DNA of 55,000 nt from Tubiluchus corallicola (lineage: Eukaryota > Priapulida > Priapulimorpha > Priapulimorphida > Tubiluchidae), in assembly GCA_030141605.1 (NCBI GenBank), contig JAQGDQ010000708.1, positions 1 to 55,000 of the forward strand. The letters are read 5' to 3'. Of this stretch, positions 22,045 to 33,605 are shown in pieces. Below the pieces are notes generated by a model. It had not been told where the DNA came from. It saw only the letters and a list, made by a program, of their open reading frames with translations, and made no database searches. The stretch's first letter is position 1. The number at the start of each line of letters is the position of its first letter. A program made the position numbers and the translations under genes.

Positions 22045-22120
<76 letters not shown>

Positions 22121-22170
22121 AATAATAATAATAATAATAATAATTATTATTATTATTATTATTATTATTT
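21812..22170. repeat. AAT/ATT microsatellite blocks around the right arm
   Basis: AAT runs switch to ATT runs at about 21855, 22081 and 22142, making palindromic microsatellite blocks on both sides of the right inverted-repeat arm; the last block is the tail of the SINE at 22171-22418. Confidence 0.9.
21904..22050 (-). repeat. 147-bp perfect inverted repeat, right arm
   Basis: Reverse complement of 21362-21508, separated from it by 395 bases and embedded between ATT and AAT runs. Confidence 0.95.
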
Positions 22171-22418
22171 AAAGTCGGCTTTTGGGTCAACAATTAACAT
22201 TAGCTCAAAGAGCTATTATCGCCGACTGTAAATAACAACCTACAACTGCATAACAGAGACTATTATTACCCCACTTTTGCCCTAAATACCACACGCCAGG
22301 CAGGGCAACAGCGGGTACCATTTTTAGAGTTTTGGTATGACCGGCCGCTGGTTCGAACTCACGACCTCCCGAACGGAAAGCAGACGCATTATCACTAGAC
22401 TAAACCGTCTGGATGCAG
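22171..22418 (-). mobile_element. tRNA-headed SINE with ATT tail, minus strand
   Basis: On the minus strand the head reads TTTAGTCTAGTGATAATGCG (A box) and GTCGTGAGTTCGAACC (intact B box); the body ends GTCGGCTTT and runs into ATT repeats. A plus-strand copy is at 48532-48755. The tRNA-like part is not a functional tRNA. Confidence 0.85.
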
Positions 22419-22516
22419 AGATGAAATCTTCTTTTTGCAGAGATTAAATGTCATTTTAACTGAAAATAACAATCTATGTCACTGCAGAAATACATTTTTG
22501 CCGTTCTCTCCATGTA

Positions 22517-22933
22517 CACTCGTATCTCGGTTTACCGGACAAAAGCGGGGAGACGTCGGTCTGAATTTGTCGATTGTCCTATTAAACTAATACAGTAGGC
22601 ACTGTGTATCAGACTCACTGTAATGTAGAATCGATCGCCTTGTTCCCTTGAGAGCGCCTAGTACGGGCCGCTCCTATGCAAAAGCTCCTATATAAAAACC
22701 GTCGGCAATTGACTCAAATAACTCCGCACAATTGATTCTATATTTCTATATACAGAGATCTACACGTGGTCGCACTGATGTACGCGATGTGAACAAAGTG
22801 ACGGCCCGCCAACTAGCGGTCAGCTCGCGAAACAACGGACTGTCTGTATTGTGCGCGACTTTTAACCGGCCAAATTTTGTCCGAAATTTCCGATATCCAT
22901 AAAAGCGAGGTCCGGCAAATCGAGATATGATTG
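22517..22933. mobile_element. pogo-like TIR element containing a hAT-family-C fragment
   Basis: Termini CACTCGTATCTCGGTTTACC and, inverted, CAATCATATCTCGATTTGCC. The middle (about 22671-22850) is an inverted copy of the 5' part of the MITE at 9430, including ACTCAAATAACTCCGCACAA and GTGACGGCCCGCCAACTAGC. Confidence 0.65.
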
Positions 22934-23134
22934 CATATTGATCTGATTGGGACAGCTGCGGAGGGCTTCAGTTGATGAAAACAAGTGATATTTTAACACA
23001 AGTGACACGTATGATAACAATTATTAAGAGCAGTCTGTACATAAATACAAAGATACTGGAACAGTTATAATAAGTGGATCCATAATAAGTGGATCTTTTT
23101 CTTTCCATACTCTCAGTTTTTAACTTTACTCACT

Positions 23135-23515
23135 AACCTTGGTCAAATTCTCCTGTTAATAAGACCGCATTTGAAACTACTACATATAATAATCCTAATT
23201 ACTGAATAATTGTATTCTTTTGTTTAGATTTTGGTATCTAACTTTATTATTTTTTGTTTTCAGTTCTTTTTGGACAATTCGTATCATTTATACTGTTTTT
23301 ATTATTATTTTTTCTCATTTGTTTTTGTTTTTATTATCTGCAGCATCACCGTTAATTTTTAATATACTAATCTATATATAAGAAAGGGCAGGAGACCAGA
23401 TGACCCTATGGTCCTTCCCTGCCCTGCTCCATGATTATAATTACTGAATATTTGAAAAACTTTTGATGTTAAACTAATTGGAGAAAATAAATGTTCTATG
23501 TCTATGTCCATGTAG
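23135..23515 (+). mobile_element. Retroelement family H, plus copy
   Basis: Ends AATAAATGTTCTATGTCTATG, a poly(A)-signal-like motif plus TCTATG tail. Recurs inverted at 24716-25095 and as a 3' fragment at 28361-28465. Confidence 0.75.
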
Positions 23516-24001
23516 CTGATTTGTCTAAAGGCAAAAGTATTGGAAATTGGAAGTTTAATGATCGCAAAAAGTCAAAGACATAATCAAATATTATATTAAA
23601 ACATTGTATAGTTGAAGTTTGTTGTCTTAGTGAATTAGTAGAGAAAAGTTCAATGTGAAACGATGATGAAATATCTCTTATTTCTTCCTTAATTAGTGGA
23701 AAAGTTATTATAAGAGTCAGCAATTCAGTTGGGTCTCTAGTAATGGTGCCGTTAATTGAAAACTCATTCGGAAATAATACTTTAGTTTTGCTGTTGTTTA
23801 TAATATTATGTTAGAACAGGGGTGTTTGATATCATTAGAACAAGATTGAAAACGGACTGAGTAATACAGACGCCTAGAAATAGCAATTTCTTATAATTGC
23901 GCAACTGAGAATTTCTAATATGATAAAATAATATAATAATATAATATAATATATGATATAATAAGATAAAGACTTGCGATAAAGCCCATCCTTCGTTTAT
24001 G
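23516..24001. other. Unassigned stretch
   Basis: AT-rich; a minus-strand frame at 23502-23723 shows no recognisable similarity. ATATAATA low complexity near 23925-23965. Confidence 0.3.
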
Positions 24002-24447
24002 TTAACCCGTTCAGTCCCAAATTATTTTTTTAATAAGAAAAAAATTTGGCTTGGTACTTTTGTTCAGTATGATCATCTTGTTTACACATAGTAATTATTT
24101 TTTTCTACCTGTGCCCGTGTGCTAAATATTCAATGGATTCAATGGAAGCATGAAATGTGCTTCATTTTGCAACTGTTGATAATTTCTTAAAGTATTTAAG
24201 ACATTTAGTATGCACGCTATGCTGATCTGTACAAAGTCATCTCTAAAGTACTGTACTTTGCGCAGTTTTTTATACTATGTAGATTTTCTAGTTTGCCATT
24301 TTATCACCATTTTTAGTCCGTTGTTATTGGCTTAAGTCAAAATAACTGTTAACAGATCAAATAACTGTGATTTTTAAAATTTTATTAATTTTAAAGGCAG
24401 AAAATATTCTTGTATCCCACAGGATACAACAGGTATGAAAGGGTTAA
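24002..24447 (-). mobile_element. TTAA-element family D, full copy (minus)
   Basis: TTAA on both sides; termini CCCGTTCAGTCCCAAATTA and TACAACAGGTATGAAAGGG. Same family as 39462-39927, with the subterminal TATCCCACAGGATAC retained in degraded form. Non-coding. Confidence 0.85.
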
Positions 24448-24715
24448 GCGAAGAGTAGCAAAGGTAATCCATGGTTTAATGTTGTGTTTATAATGGTTGT
24501 TGAAACTTACTCGAAGATTCGGCACGTATTTATCACGAGATTCAGTTAAAGCAGAACTAAAAATTCCATAATTATGATAATTATCATTCTAGTTTACATC
24601 GCCATTATTAAAATAAATACCCAAAAATTCGAATCAAGTAGACCATGTTTTAGCTTATCAATTTCAGTACGTGATGGGTTGCGAAACTCGAGAAACTTCT
24701 CGTGTTTTTGTCTGG

Positions 24716-25095
24716 TATACATAGACATAGACATAGAACATTTATTTTCTCCAATTAGTTTAGCATCAAAAGTTTTTTTTAAATCTTACGTAATTATAAT
24801 CATGGAGTAGGGCAGGGAAGGACCATAGGGTCATCTAGTCTCCAGGCCTTTCTTATAAATAGATTAGTCATATTAAAAATTAACGGTGATGCTGCAGATA
24901 ACAAAAACAAAAACAAATAAGAAAACAAAAATACAAATAAAAACAGTATAAATGATACAAATTATCCAAAAAGAACTGAAAACAAAAAATAATAAAGTTG
25001 GATACCAAAATCTAAACAAAAGAATACAATTATTCAGTAATTAGGATTATCATATGTAGTAGTTTCAAATGGGGTCTTATTAACAGGGGAATTTA
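24716..25095 (-). mobile_element. Retroelement family H, minus copy
   Basis: Reverse complement of 23135-23515 at high similarity over about 380 bases; together they form an inverted pair around the TTAA element. Confidence 0.75.
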
Positions 25096-25325
25096 CACGC
25101 AGTCAATGATACGAAATAGTTTTTATGATTGGAAATATGATTGGTAAGAATCCCAGTCAAAATATTACAAAATTTTTCGTCAAATGGAACAAAAAATTAA
25201 CAATTAAGGTGCTGCTACTAACAGTGACACGAATGGGGGGTGGGGTAATTTTGGAATCTTTGGTAAGAAGAACGGAATCTAACAAACCTGCATTCATTTT
25301 TTCAGAAAATTTTAGTAAGTTGATA

Positions 25326-25331
25326 TTTATT
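25326..25331 (-). promoter_or_regulatory. Candidate poly(A) signal of the cadherin gene
   Basis: AATAAA on the minus strand about 240 bases downstream of the cadherin stop codon; the nearest one I see. Confidence 0.35.
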
Positions 25332-25570
25332 TTGTCTCAAATAAAAACAGATGACTGTACGTTTTCAAAAAGAATAAGAACATCAAATTCATCACTAAAA
25401 TCAATGCATGTCTGAAAAAGTATGACAAAAAAGATTGAATTGTATCATTAATAGTTTAGTACAATAAAAAAATTGTGTATAATAAATATTACAGTATTCT
25501 TTTGGCAAAATTAACAAATGGAAAACTGTACAATAAAATTTGTTCATTAAACAGCAAACAATACACGTAG

Positions 25571-27439
25571 TTAGGTTCCTGTACTGTGCCGCTGCTGTAG
25601 GACGATGAAGTAGGTTAAAACGCATACGATACCAAATAAAGCCAGTGCAAAAGCCGAATGTATGAGAACCTCGTTCGAAATATGCATACTTCTTGAACTG
25701 TAAGGTAGAGCCTCTCTTGAACTCACAGCTCCACCGACTATCCAGTCGTCTCTATCCACTATCTTGGCTTCTATTACAGCTGGACTGCACCTCTCATCTT
25801 CATCAAATTCTGGGTTGCCTTCCACGCAGGCAAGAACAACGAAACTATGGCGTCCCAGTGGGAAAGTCTTCAATGAATCTGGTTTTCTAATTAACCCATT
25901 TTCATCTATGACAAAATAGTCACGCATAGTAAGTAGTCTAAACTTGGCTTCCACTGGAGTTGTTTCCACTCTGGGTTCAGTAAGGTTACCTCTTGAGCCA
26001 TCAGTATAAAATACAAAATTGTACGAGTTTTTCGAGAATTTCGGATTCTCACGATTTTCTTTCAAGACCACTACCTCAACATCCGTCTCCCTAACCCCAC
26101 CTGAATTTGTAGCCGTTGCAAAAAATCGTTTAGTTCCTGGAGTCAGTTTTTGCGTACTTGTAATCAAACCATCACTGTCCACCTGAAACTCAGTTACCGG
26201 GTCACCATCCCGTGTCCTCAGGCCAAAAGAGAATGGGGGAATGCGGTCTGCCGGCCTAGAATCATCGACTTGCACAATGACCACCTGTCTACCTACTGGC
26301 AGGCTCTCAACAACAACTGTCTTATATGATGATTGCGCAAAGCTTGGCGGTGGACCTTGAATTTCTACTGTGATGTGCACAGCAGACATGGCACTATACG
26401 GCAAATCAGATTCAAACCAATTGTAGAAAGCTTTCACTGCTATAAAGTACTCTGGTTCTGTGATTTTTCCAGTCACCATCAAATTACCTTGATTAATTTT
26501 GAATGGCAACGATTCACCTAGCAACTTAAGCTTTAACATGTTATCACCTTTGTGGGTTTCGCCATTAAAAGCAACAAGTTTGCCCGGTTTTAGTTTTATT
26601 TGCTTCAACATCTTAGCGTTCTGCTTCACTGTGCCGTAATACATTTTTTCACTAAAATAAGGATTTAGCTTATAGTTATAAACATCGAAAGTGACCTTAC
26701 AAGTGGATTTCTTTGATGACACCCTACCGTCAGTCAACACGATAGATACATTATATTGCGTCTCTTCCTCATAATCTAGCTTTTCGCGCAAGAACACGTC
26801 ACAGTAACTGTAATGGTCAGTACCAGTTCTCCCTTTTGCTTCAAACTTGGAATCGGTGTCATTGACTTCACACTGTGGCGAATCTTCTGAAAGGAGTTGA
26901 TTATCATCATCGACAACTACAAAACTTGCTAGTCTTGCTCCAACCCGTGCGTTTTCCAACACCGAATAACGGAGTTCTTGGTCCTCCCTTACCCTCGGTG
27001 CATAATTGTTGTTCGCTTGAATCCTAGCCTTCACTACCATGTCATCACTACCATCGAATGATCTTGACGATTTGATACATTTTAGGTGTATTTCCGTCAC
27101 CTCTTTTCTATCTGACTGCCTCTGTGATTTGAGAAATGTTGACACGTCCTGTTTTAGTACAAGATAGTAGGCGTACTGACTGTTTCCGTTAGGCAACCGT
27201 GATTTATATTTGCTTTCAACTTTATAGAGCTCATTGTGATATGCAGACGTAATCACATACGCTGGATTTTGATCGAAGAGTTCCACGCTTGACTCTGCCT
27301 TGCTGTTTTCAGTTATCATCACTTCTTTGTTTTCAGGAAATGCACCCTTGCACGCGTTTAAGGCCAGTGTTGCTTTGAAATTTACCATAGTTATTATGGC
27401 AGCTGCAACGCCAAGGCAGATACCTCTAGCGTTAACCAT
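25571..27439 (-). CDS. Cadherin-repeat single-pass membrane protein, single exon
   Basis: 622 residues from an ATG in strong Kozak context (ACCATGG) to TAA. Signal peptide about 1-27; five cadherin-like domains about 31-145, 148-255, 259-362, 365-463 and 467-563; membrane helix 591-614; cytoplasmic tail of eight residues (QQRHSTGT). Domain evidence: LDYEEETQYNVSIVLTDG (221-238) is the cadherin LDRE..Y.L.V.A.D motif, and SYKTVVVESLPVGRQVVIVQ (371-390) is the strand-A/B motif. The linkers keep only the N-x-P-x-F core (NPYF, NPKF), and the acidic calcium ligands of DxNDNxPxF are mostly absent, so rigid Ca2+-dependent adhesion is doubtful. No catenin-binding site. Cell-surface recognition is the likely role, by family. 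Absence of introns in 1.87 kb is unusual for the family and may mean a retrocopy or a large native exon. Confidence 0.85.
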   Translation of the reverse strand: MVNARGICLGVAAAIITMVNFKATLALNACKGAFPENKEVMITENSKAESSVELFDQNPAYVITSAYHNELYKVESKYKSRLPNGNSQYAYYLVLKQDVSTFLKSQRQSDRKEVTEIHLKCIKSSRSFDGSDDMVVKARIQANNNYAPRVREDQELRYSVLENARVGARLASFVVVDDDNQLLSEDSPQCEVNDTDSKFEAKGRTGTDHYSYCDVFLREKLDYEEETQYNVSIVLTDGRVSSKKSTCKVTFDVYNYKLNPYFSEKMYYGTVKQNAKMLKQIKLKPGKLVAFNGETHKGDNMLKLKLLGESLPFKINQGNLMVTGKITEPEYFIAVKAFYNWFESDLPYSAMSAVHITVEIQGPPPSFAQSSYKTVVVESLPVGRQVVIVQVDDSRPADRIPPFSFGLRTRDGDPVTEFQVDSDGLITSTQKLTPGTKRFFATATNSGGVRETDVEVVVLKENRENPKFSKNSYNFVFYTDGSRGNLTEPRVETTPVEAKFRLLTMRDYFVIDENGLIRKPDSLKTFPLGRHSFVVLACVEGNPEFDEDERCSPAVIEAKIVDRDDWIVGGAVSSREALPYSSRSMHISNEVLIHSAFALALFGIVCVLTYFIVLQQRHSTGT

Positions 27440-27691
27440 GGTAACAATAATTTCACAAATTAATGGCCATAATTTCTCCTGAATAATAAGTAAAGTGCTC
27501 TCCAGCTGTAAATTTTAAATTTAATCCAGTCACACAGAATTATACCGGCATGAAGGTATTATTGCATTCCAAAAATCTCTTTTGTTGATTTTAAATGCAT
27601 TGTGTTTTCGTTAAGAACAATGTTACGTTTGGACAATGCTAATTACGTCACTGGCAGCAGCCAACATCATTGAAAATATGAAGCCATTAAA

Positions 27692-27871
27692 TTATTCTTT
27701 ATAAAATGAAGAGGCCTGATCGTCGTCATCGACAACTAGAAAACTTGCTTCTTTTGTTCCAATCTGGACTTTTTCTGATACCGGATATAGTTCTTGATGG
27801 TTCCCTCTTATATTTGGGGCGTGAAGATTGACGCTGCTTAGTTTAATTGTAATCGTTACGTTATATATAAC
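27692..27871 (-). pseudogene. Relic of a paralogous cadherin gene
   Basis: Minus-strand frame VIYNVTITIKLSSVNLHAPN followed by GTKEASFLVVDDDDQ, closely parallel to KARIQANNNYAPRVR...GARLASFVVVDDDNQ (residues 137-181) of the gene 250 bases away, then a stop. No flanking cadherin sequence in frame. Probably a decayed tandem duplicate; an isolated exon of another gene cannot be excluded. Confidence 0.7.
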
Positions 27872-28360
27872 TTTTGGGGTTTTGGGGTTGAATCGTGGAA
27901 TGCAACTCAAAATCACAACAGTCAGTAAACGAAATTATTGTTATTGCCACAAAATTACGCAAAATATTTTCCATGGCATTGCTCATGAAAGCATGAAATA
28001 CTTGAATTCGCATAAGGAGGTGTATTTCTGCCCTCAATGTCGGATAAAAGAGACTTCTCTAAGTGCAACAAGAACACAACCCGTCGATATTAGTCATAAT
28101 GTGCTACAGCCACAAGTAAACTACAACAAGAATTTCCAATGACAATAACTTGTGTTATCCTTGACCCACGTTGTAATTGCTGTAATCCAAATTCGTGGCT
28201 TCTCTATTTACTGGTAAGGTTCAGAAACGCAAACAAACGAAAAAGGAAGACAGCTTATGTAACAACAATGGCGTGACGTGTTTCTTTTCGTCTTTGTTCT
28301 CGAATTGGCAAGAAAATGAGTTTTTGCACAAACGTTTAATTGTGATTAAAGTCACCTGCC
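27872..28360. other. Upstream of the cadherin relic, nothing assigned
   Basis: A plus-strand frame (27828-28142) opens opposite the relic and lacks similarity to anything I know. Confidence 0.3.
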
Positions 28361-28465
28361 CTGCTCCATAATTATAATTACTTAATATTTAAAAAAACTT
28401 TTGATGTTAGACTAACTCGAGAAAATAAATGTTCTATGTCTATGTCTATATCATCGTACATTTAC
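28361..28465 (+). mobile_element. Retroelement family H, 3' fragment
   Basis: Matches the last 105 bases of 23135-23515, ending in the same AATAAATGTTCTATGTCTATG tail. Confidence 0.7.
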
Positions 28466-29067
28466 ATAAAAACAGTACGTTTCCAGATAAAATAAAATAT
28501 TATAAATAAACAGAGTGCATCAATTGTAAGTAAATGTTAGTTTTACTATAATTTTATTATATAAGATTTAATCACTCCTAGCTGCACCCCCGCAATGCTA
28601 CAGTGGTTTAAGCCATCATAGTTAACTTGCCTTGTGTGAGAACTTTCAATAATGCAACATATTATAAGGTATATCTTATACTTTTCACATCACATTTCTG
28701 TCAAAATACCATCTTCTGTCTTGGCGAATAACGGAGTGATTACCGCGTGTGCTTAATAATTAAAGTTAAGCATTGCCTAACGTTGTCATTAAATAGATGG
28801 ACGAATGCCAAGTTTAATATTAGACATTACTTGTTCTAGGCAAATTAATGCCGTACTGTCATACCGTTCATGGCATTTACTTCACCGAGGGGAATATGGC
28901 TGAGATATTTCTGTGTATGTCCGGTGTTTCATTTTAGATGAGTTGTCTTATAATAGAATAGGTTTCAGTATTATCTCTCCTAGTAGATCCTGTCGTACTA
29001 AGAATGCCATGTTTATCTAACATAGCAGAAAGAAGTGGAGAATGAAGCTTTCTTAATTGTTAATAAT
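28466..29067. other. Unassigned AT-rich stretch
   Basis: No gene or repeat copy recognised. Confidence 0.3.
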
Positions 29068-29746
29068 TAATTGTCTGCTTGCATAGTAAAATCGTCCATG
29101 AGTTGGCAATTTAGTTTTTTTAGTTATTCACATATTCCGAATCTGCATTTCATGAGGATCATTTTGATATCAAGTTCATTGCTCTATGTTATTTCTAAGG
29201 TGAGATAATCCATGTTGAAGTTGAGGTGCAGGCTGTGCAGTGAAAAACATAATCTTGAGAAAATCACAGTTAAAGTTAGCCATTGTTTTTTTGTTCTACA
29301 AAACACTTGGCAACCGTACGAAACTGTGGTTGCTATGGACTTAGCAAGAGCACATTGAAGTTACGTTTAAATCCAGTAGATGGCTCTTACTGACGATGAT
29401 CTGGTCTTGACAACAGAAAAAACCCGAAGCAAAATGGCTGCTTCCAAGAGGTACAATCGGAGTTTGAAAATACATACAAGTTTTTTTTTTACAATCGCTG
29501 TACTAGTTTCTAGACAGAAAATTGGTTATGGAGTTATAAAATTAGATTTTTAGTATTTTCTGGACACTTTCCTGATAATTTGATGCTAGAATATAAAAGT
29601 CCAATATATTTATCATTTGTTTTCATAAAAAATAAAAAATTAACATTTGATCAAATTTTTGGTACATTCTACTTTGAAGCGGCATAACGTAGTTTTAACT
29701 ATGCCAACTTACGACGGTTTTGCTTTGCAAGCAGCGCAATTATTAT
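29068..29746 (-). mobile_element. TIR element family A, copy 2
   Basis: Inverted relative of 3540-4238. Left end AATTGTCTGCTTGCATAG, right end TTGCAAGCAGCGCAATTATT; the inner ends share GAGTTGGCA / TGCCAACTT. Includes the block TTGAAGTTGAGGTGCAGGCT found in copy 1. Confidence 0.68.
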
Positions 29747-30366
29747 GTTCCTTTGATAGCATAACCTTTGAACTAAACTTCTGATTGTTTACTTGTTTGT
29801 GTTTTTCCATTTCACTTCTAGTAATTTATTTCAATTTCAGTTGCAATAAAGTAATTTGAATACCAGGTAGAAATTTCAGTACATTTTGCACTGTCATTGT
29901 TCCTGAATATGTGATCATAATACTTAGTTAATTGAATGTTTCATTTACTTTGAAAAACAGATCTGCACAGAGATGCGTTTACGTCAATATAATTAGACAA
30001 CTGGTTTTTGTTGCAACTAATTAAATATAAAATAGCAATTAGTTTTATGAAAGGTAAATTCTGGAGCCTGAATATCACGGTTGCGTAAACATAAGCTATA
30101 AACGTCATTGTGTTTTGTGTAAATAAACATTGTTTACTTTTCCGGAGCCAGCAAAAACATGGTAAGATTTATTTTTGTTTAGTTTCTGTTTGTTTAACTC
30201 GTCACCAGGCCAATATTCATGTGCACAGAAATGATTGTGTTCATTTAATGCCCCGTTATGATGCGCAAAGATAATGGCAACGTACCTGGTGTTCATGGAT
30301 TCTTCTTCGTTCTTCTGCTGCCCAGGACAATTCCTCTGATGTGAAGCCACTGCTAATAAGAAGCTT

Positions 30367-30368
<2 letters not shown>
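29747..30368. other. Unassigned stretch
   Basis: No coding sequence recognised; the minus-strand frame at 30105-30350 has no known similarity. Confidence 0.3.
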
Positions 30369-30650
<282 letters not shown>

Positions 30651-31212
30651 CTTTATTTGCCATTAAAATACATTGATAATCACTGATAAAAACTTTACAG
30701 AGATGATCAATCAGTGTTAGTTAATAAAAACTTACATTGCGAAAGTGCGTCAGTGCAATCTAAACTACTGTGCAGTAATGGAAAGTAACGACGAATAAAA
30801 ATGTAACGTATTTACAACTATGCACAAAAAAATGAAAAAATTATGATTTAATTAATATGGCCGTAGATATATGAATTCTGAATTAGTGTGTATGTTGTCG
30901 TGCTGGTGTGATGGTATTTCATATCTGGTTAATATTAGTGATTTTAATTTTGTTTAAATGCTGATAAGACTTGATTTGTTTAACCTGTAATGGTAGAGAA
31001 TTGCAAAGTAGAATTGCTTGCTTGATTATAGAGTTCGTTCCACGGTGGCTATTTGTCCTAATTTGTTTTAGATTGCTTGTTCTGGAATTAACGATAGGAT
31101 TTTGAAAAAAGGCAAATCTATTATTCTGGAATGGTTTGCTCTTCCTCGGGTTTCTCTTCTGTGAAGTTCTGTACCAGAAGATTGTTTTCCTGAAAAGTAT
31201 AACCTCAGTCAA
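30651..31212 (-). pseudogene. LINE relic, C-terminus of reverse-transcriptase ORF plus 3' UTR
   Basis: On the minus strand a 97-codon frame (31212-30919) ends with RTNSHRGTNSIIKQAILLCN then SLPLQVKQIKSYQHLNKIKI, resembling the C-terminal 'R..T......A..LWNSLP..V....SL..FK' signature of jockey/CR1-type LINEs. The 3' UTR follows to GCAAATAAAGAT and the AT tail. A plus-strand copy of the 3' UTR is at 50385-50606. Confidence 0.72.
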
Positions 31213-31400
31213 TTCAAGAAAATTATCACCTTCTAAAAACTTCTGTCACCTGCAAATTAGTCAAATAAATTTCATTTCTCTGTACATGTATTCATATCTT
31301 CTTTGCCTTGTTTGGGACGGTTTGTATAAAAAAGTGTAGTATACAAAGTAATTTTGAATATAAATTAGGAAGCACAAGACAGGTAACATATCCTCTTCGA

Positions 31401-31401
<1 letters not shown>

Positions 31402-31436
<35 letters not shown>
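31402..31436. repeat. CA/TA dinucleotide repeat
   Basis: About 13 CA units followed by TA units. Confidence 0.9.
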
Positions 31437-31659
31437 GTTGCCAGTACTAATTTTACAGCAGATAGAGGCCTCATGACTATCTAGATGCCTTATTGGAAAC
31501 GTGCCATATTCAGTACTAATATGTAATGAAAGTTAAGAGGTAAGGCAATTCTGTCTGCGTAAATCTACACATTGCTTAGAATATCAACATTATATGTATT
31601 TATTATGCCTTTGTGTCCGTGATATTTATGTTCAAATTTAAACTTAATCTCAATAGTTT

Positions 31660-31922
31660 CACACAGTTTATTCTGAAATCTTCGTCAAGATAATTGCTCA
31701 TATTACTAATAGCAACATTACTTACAGGGTGGTTGACTTTGGTAACTTTTAGTTTTTCGCCACCCTTTCACCAATCACTTGAATATCATTAACTCAGATA
31801 ATTTATTCATTTAATAATCTTGTCACTTTGTATCATATTATCATATAATCTTTTCATGCTCTGTGTGTTTTTCTTCTAAAAAAGGTGATAAATAAAGATA
31901 CTTACTTACTTACTTACTTACA
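31660..31922 (+). mobile_element. Retroelement family G 3' end, plus copy with ACTT tail
   Basis: Reverse-complement partner of 18401-18605. Ends GATAAATAAAGATACTTACT followed by four-base ACTT repeats (31909-31922). Confidence 0.75.
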
Positions 31923-31959
31923 TAGGATGCAGTAGAAATGAATTTGCTGTTTCTTTAAA

Positions 31960-32400
31960 CTTATGTGTTTTAGTACAAACCTTTCTTTCAATGATTTTGT
32001 TGCTTGTTCTTTGCATCGTGTCTCTGCTGAACTTCTTTCTAATTCATTTCTTTTCTCTTTTTCTCTATCTCTGTCTATTATTTCATCTTAACTATTCCCT
32101 GTTTTTCTATAATTCTCTCTTTTGTAAATTAAGTCGTTTTTTCTTCACTTTTCATGGTGGTCTTACAAGCTTTGCTTCTTGACTTCTGTTAAATTTTTGT
32201 AATTATATTTGGAATTTTTTCCCTTACTATACTATGCTATAGTATACTAACGTAGTTCTGTTACAATTATTGTAACTATATTTCATTTTCTAGTTATAGG
32301 GCATAATAGAGATAATATAAAGATAATAATGCAAATTGTAATGCAATGCTGAAGTGATAATAAATTACAAATTACAATTACAATTTACACATACAGAATG
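31960..32400 (+). mobile_element. Possible decayed retroelement 3' region
   Basis: Pyrimidine-rich sequence (31975-32180) followed by an AT-rich segment ending GATAATAAATTACAAATTAC with a short AATTAC repeat. The same layout as other LINE tails here, but no second copy identified. Confidence 0.35.
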
Positions 32401-33597
32401 CTCTGCTTCCTAGATCTGCCACGAGTTTCCATTTCTAAAAAATCTTATGATGTACCTTCAATAATTAATTCTTCTTCAAGTGTTCACCGCGCATATCCGC
32501 GTTAGCTTTCCACCGACATGTTTCAGGAAATTTTTCCCATTGACAACTCCAATATTAATTGATTGGTGCAGTAACACCCTAGGCTGACAGTCTCAATTTG
32601 TACAAAACAGCCGTGCAAAGCAATTCAGTCAGCTATATTTTCACAGAATTGTGTGAAACCTGAAGGACGCAGAAATGAAAAAAATCTCGAAGTCTTTTAA
32701 ACTGCAACTCAGTTCAACCTACTGTTGTCTAAAAAGGTGCTTATATTCTATGAGATTAAGCTGTTACTGATGTTATTAATGATTCGTGTGTAGCAAGTCA
32801 GTAGCCGTTAAACTACAATAGTTAGAAAGTTGCTGATTAATGTGTAATTGATATAATGTGGGACTTAAAATAGTGCGTTGAAGAACCCCTGCAAGTGCTT
32901 CAAGAGGGTTGTCCGTTTAATCAGCTATGCGGAGGCTTGCCAGTCTTTACTTTTTCTGGAAAATTTGCAGCATTGAGAAATCCATAAAAAATCCCATTCA
33001 TCCATACTCAGGTATTAGAGTGGAGTAAAGAGACTGAGAGAGAGAGCGAGAGAGCATTTGTTGATTAGTATTTGCATTTTCTAGAATAAATTGAAGGGGT
33101 GGATGTAGGATTCTGGCAATCTTAATTTTCGTTCAATTTAATGTTTTATTCTAGCCACTTATTACATTTTTTGGCTTTTTCTCTTTGCATTCTATTATTA
33201 TTTATGTAGAAATATTTCCTATACTTACGAGGTTTACACGGACAGTGGCATCTGGTAAGGGGGTGGTTCACAGGTATGGATACACTTGCCTGACTCATTA
33301 GACTTCTTTGCAATTTTCTTCGCTCAGATAAAGGGCTCTTTTCTATTAATTGTTGCAAACATGAATTTCTATTCATCAGTTTTTTTTATGTCTGGTGATT
33401 TGCAAGACTAAAAGCCGTTCATTCGTTAATCAAGTAATTACAAATTGCCAGCATGATGATTAATTATTTTCCATTAAGTGATGTGATAGGTTTGTTCGTT
33501 AGTGGTTTACAACAAGTCAGTTGCCGTTCCTCCTCGTAGCTTTTGCGTTCATTGCCCTGCTCTTTCTACAAAATAGAAGTGATTTTTTTACTTTAGT
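32401..33597. other. Unassigned stretch
   Basis: A short GAGA run near 33033-33052. No exon, RNA gene or repeat copy recognised. Confidence 0.3.
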
Positions 33598-33605
33598 GGT
33601 GTGAA

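Noticed and set aside
22336-22416. tRNA gene on the minus strand
   Set aside because: A and B boxes are present, but the sequence continues into a SINE body with ATT tail found again at 48532.
27828-28142. 104-codon plus-strand frame
   Set aside because: Partly antisense to the cadherin relic; no recognisable domain or splice signals.
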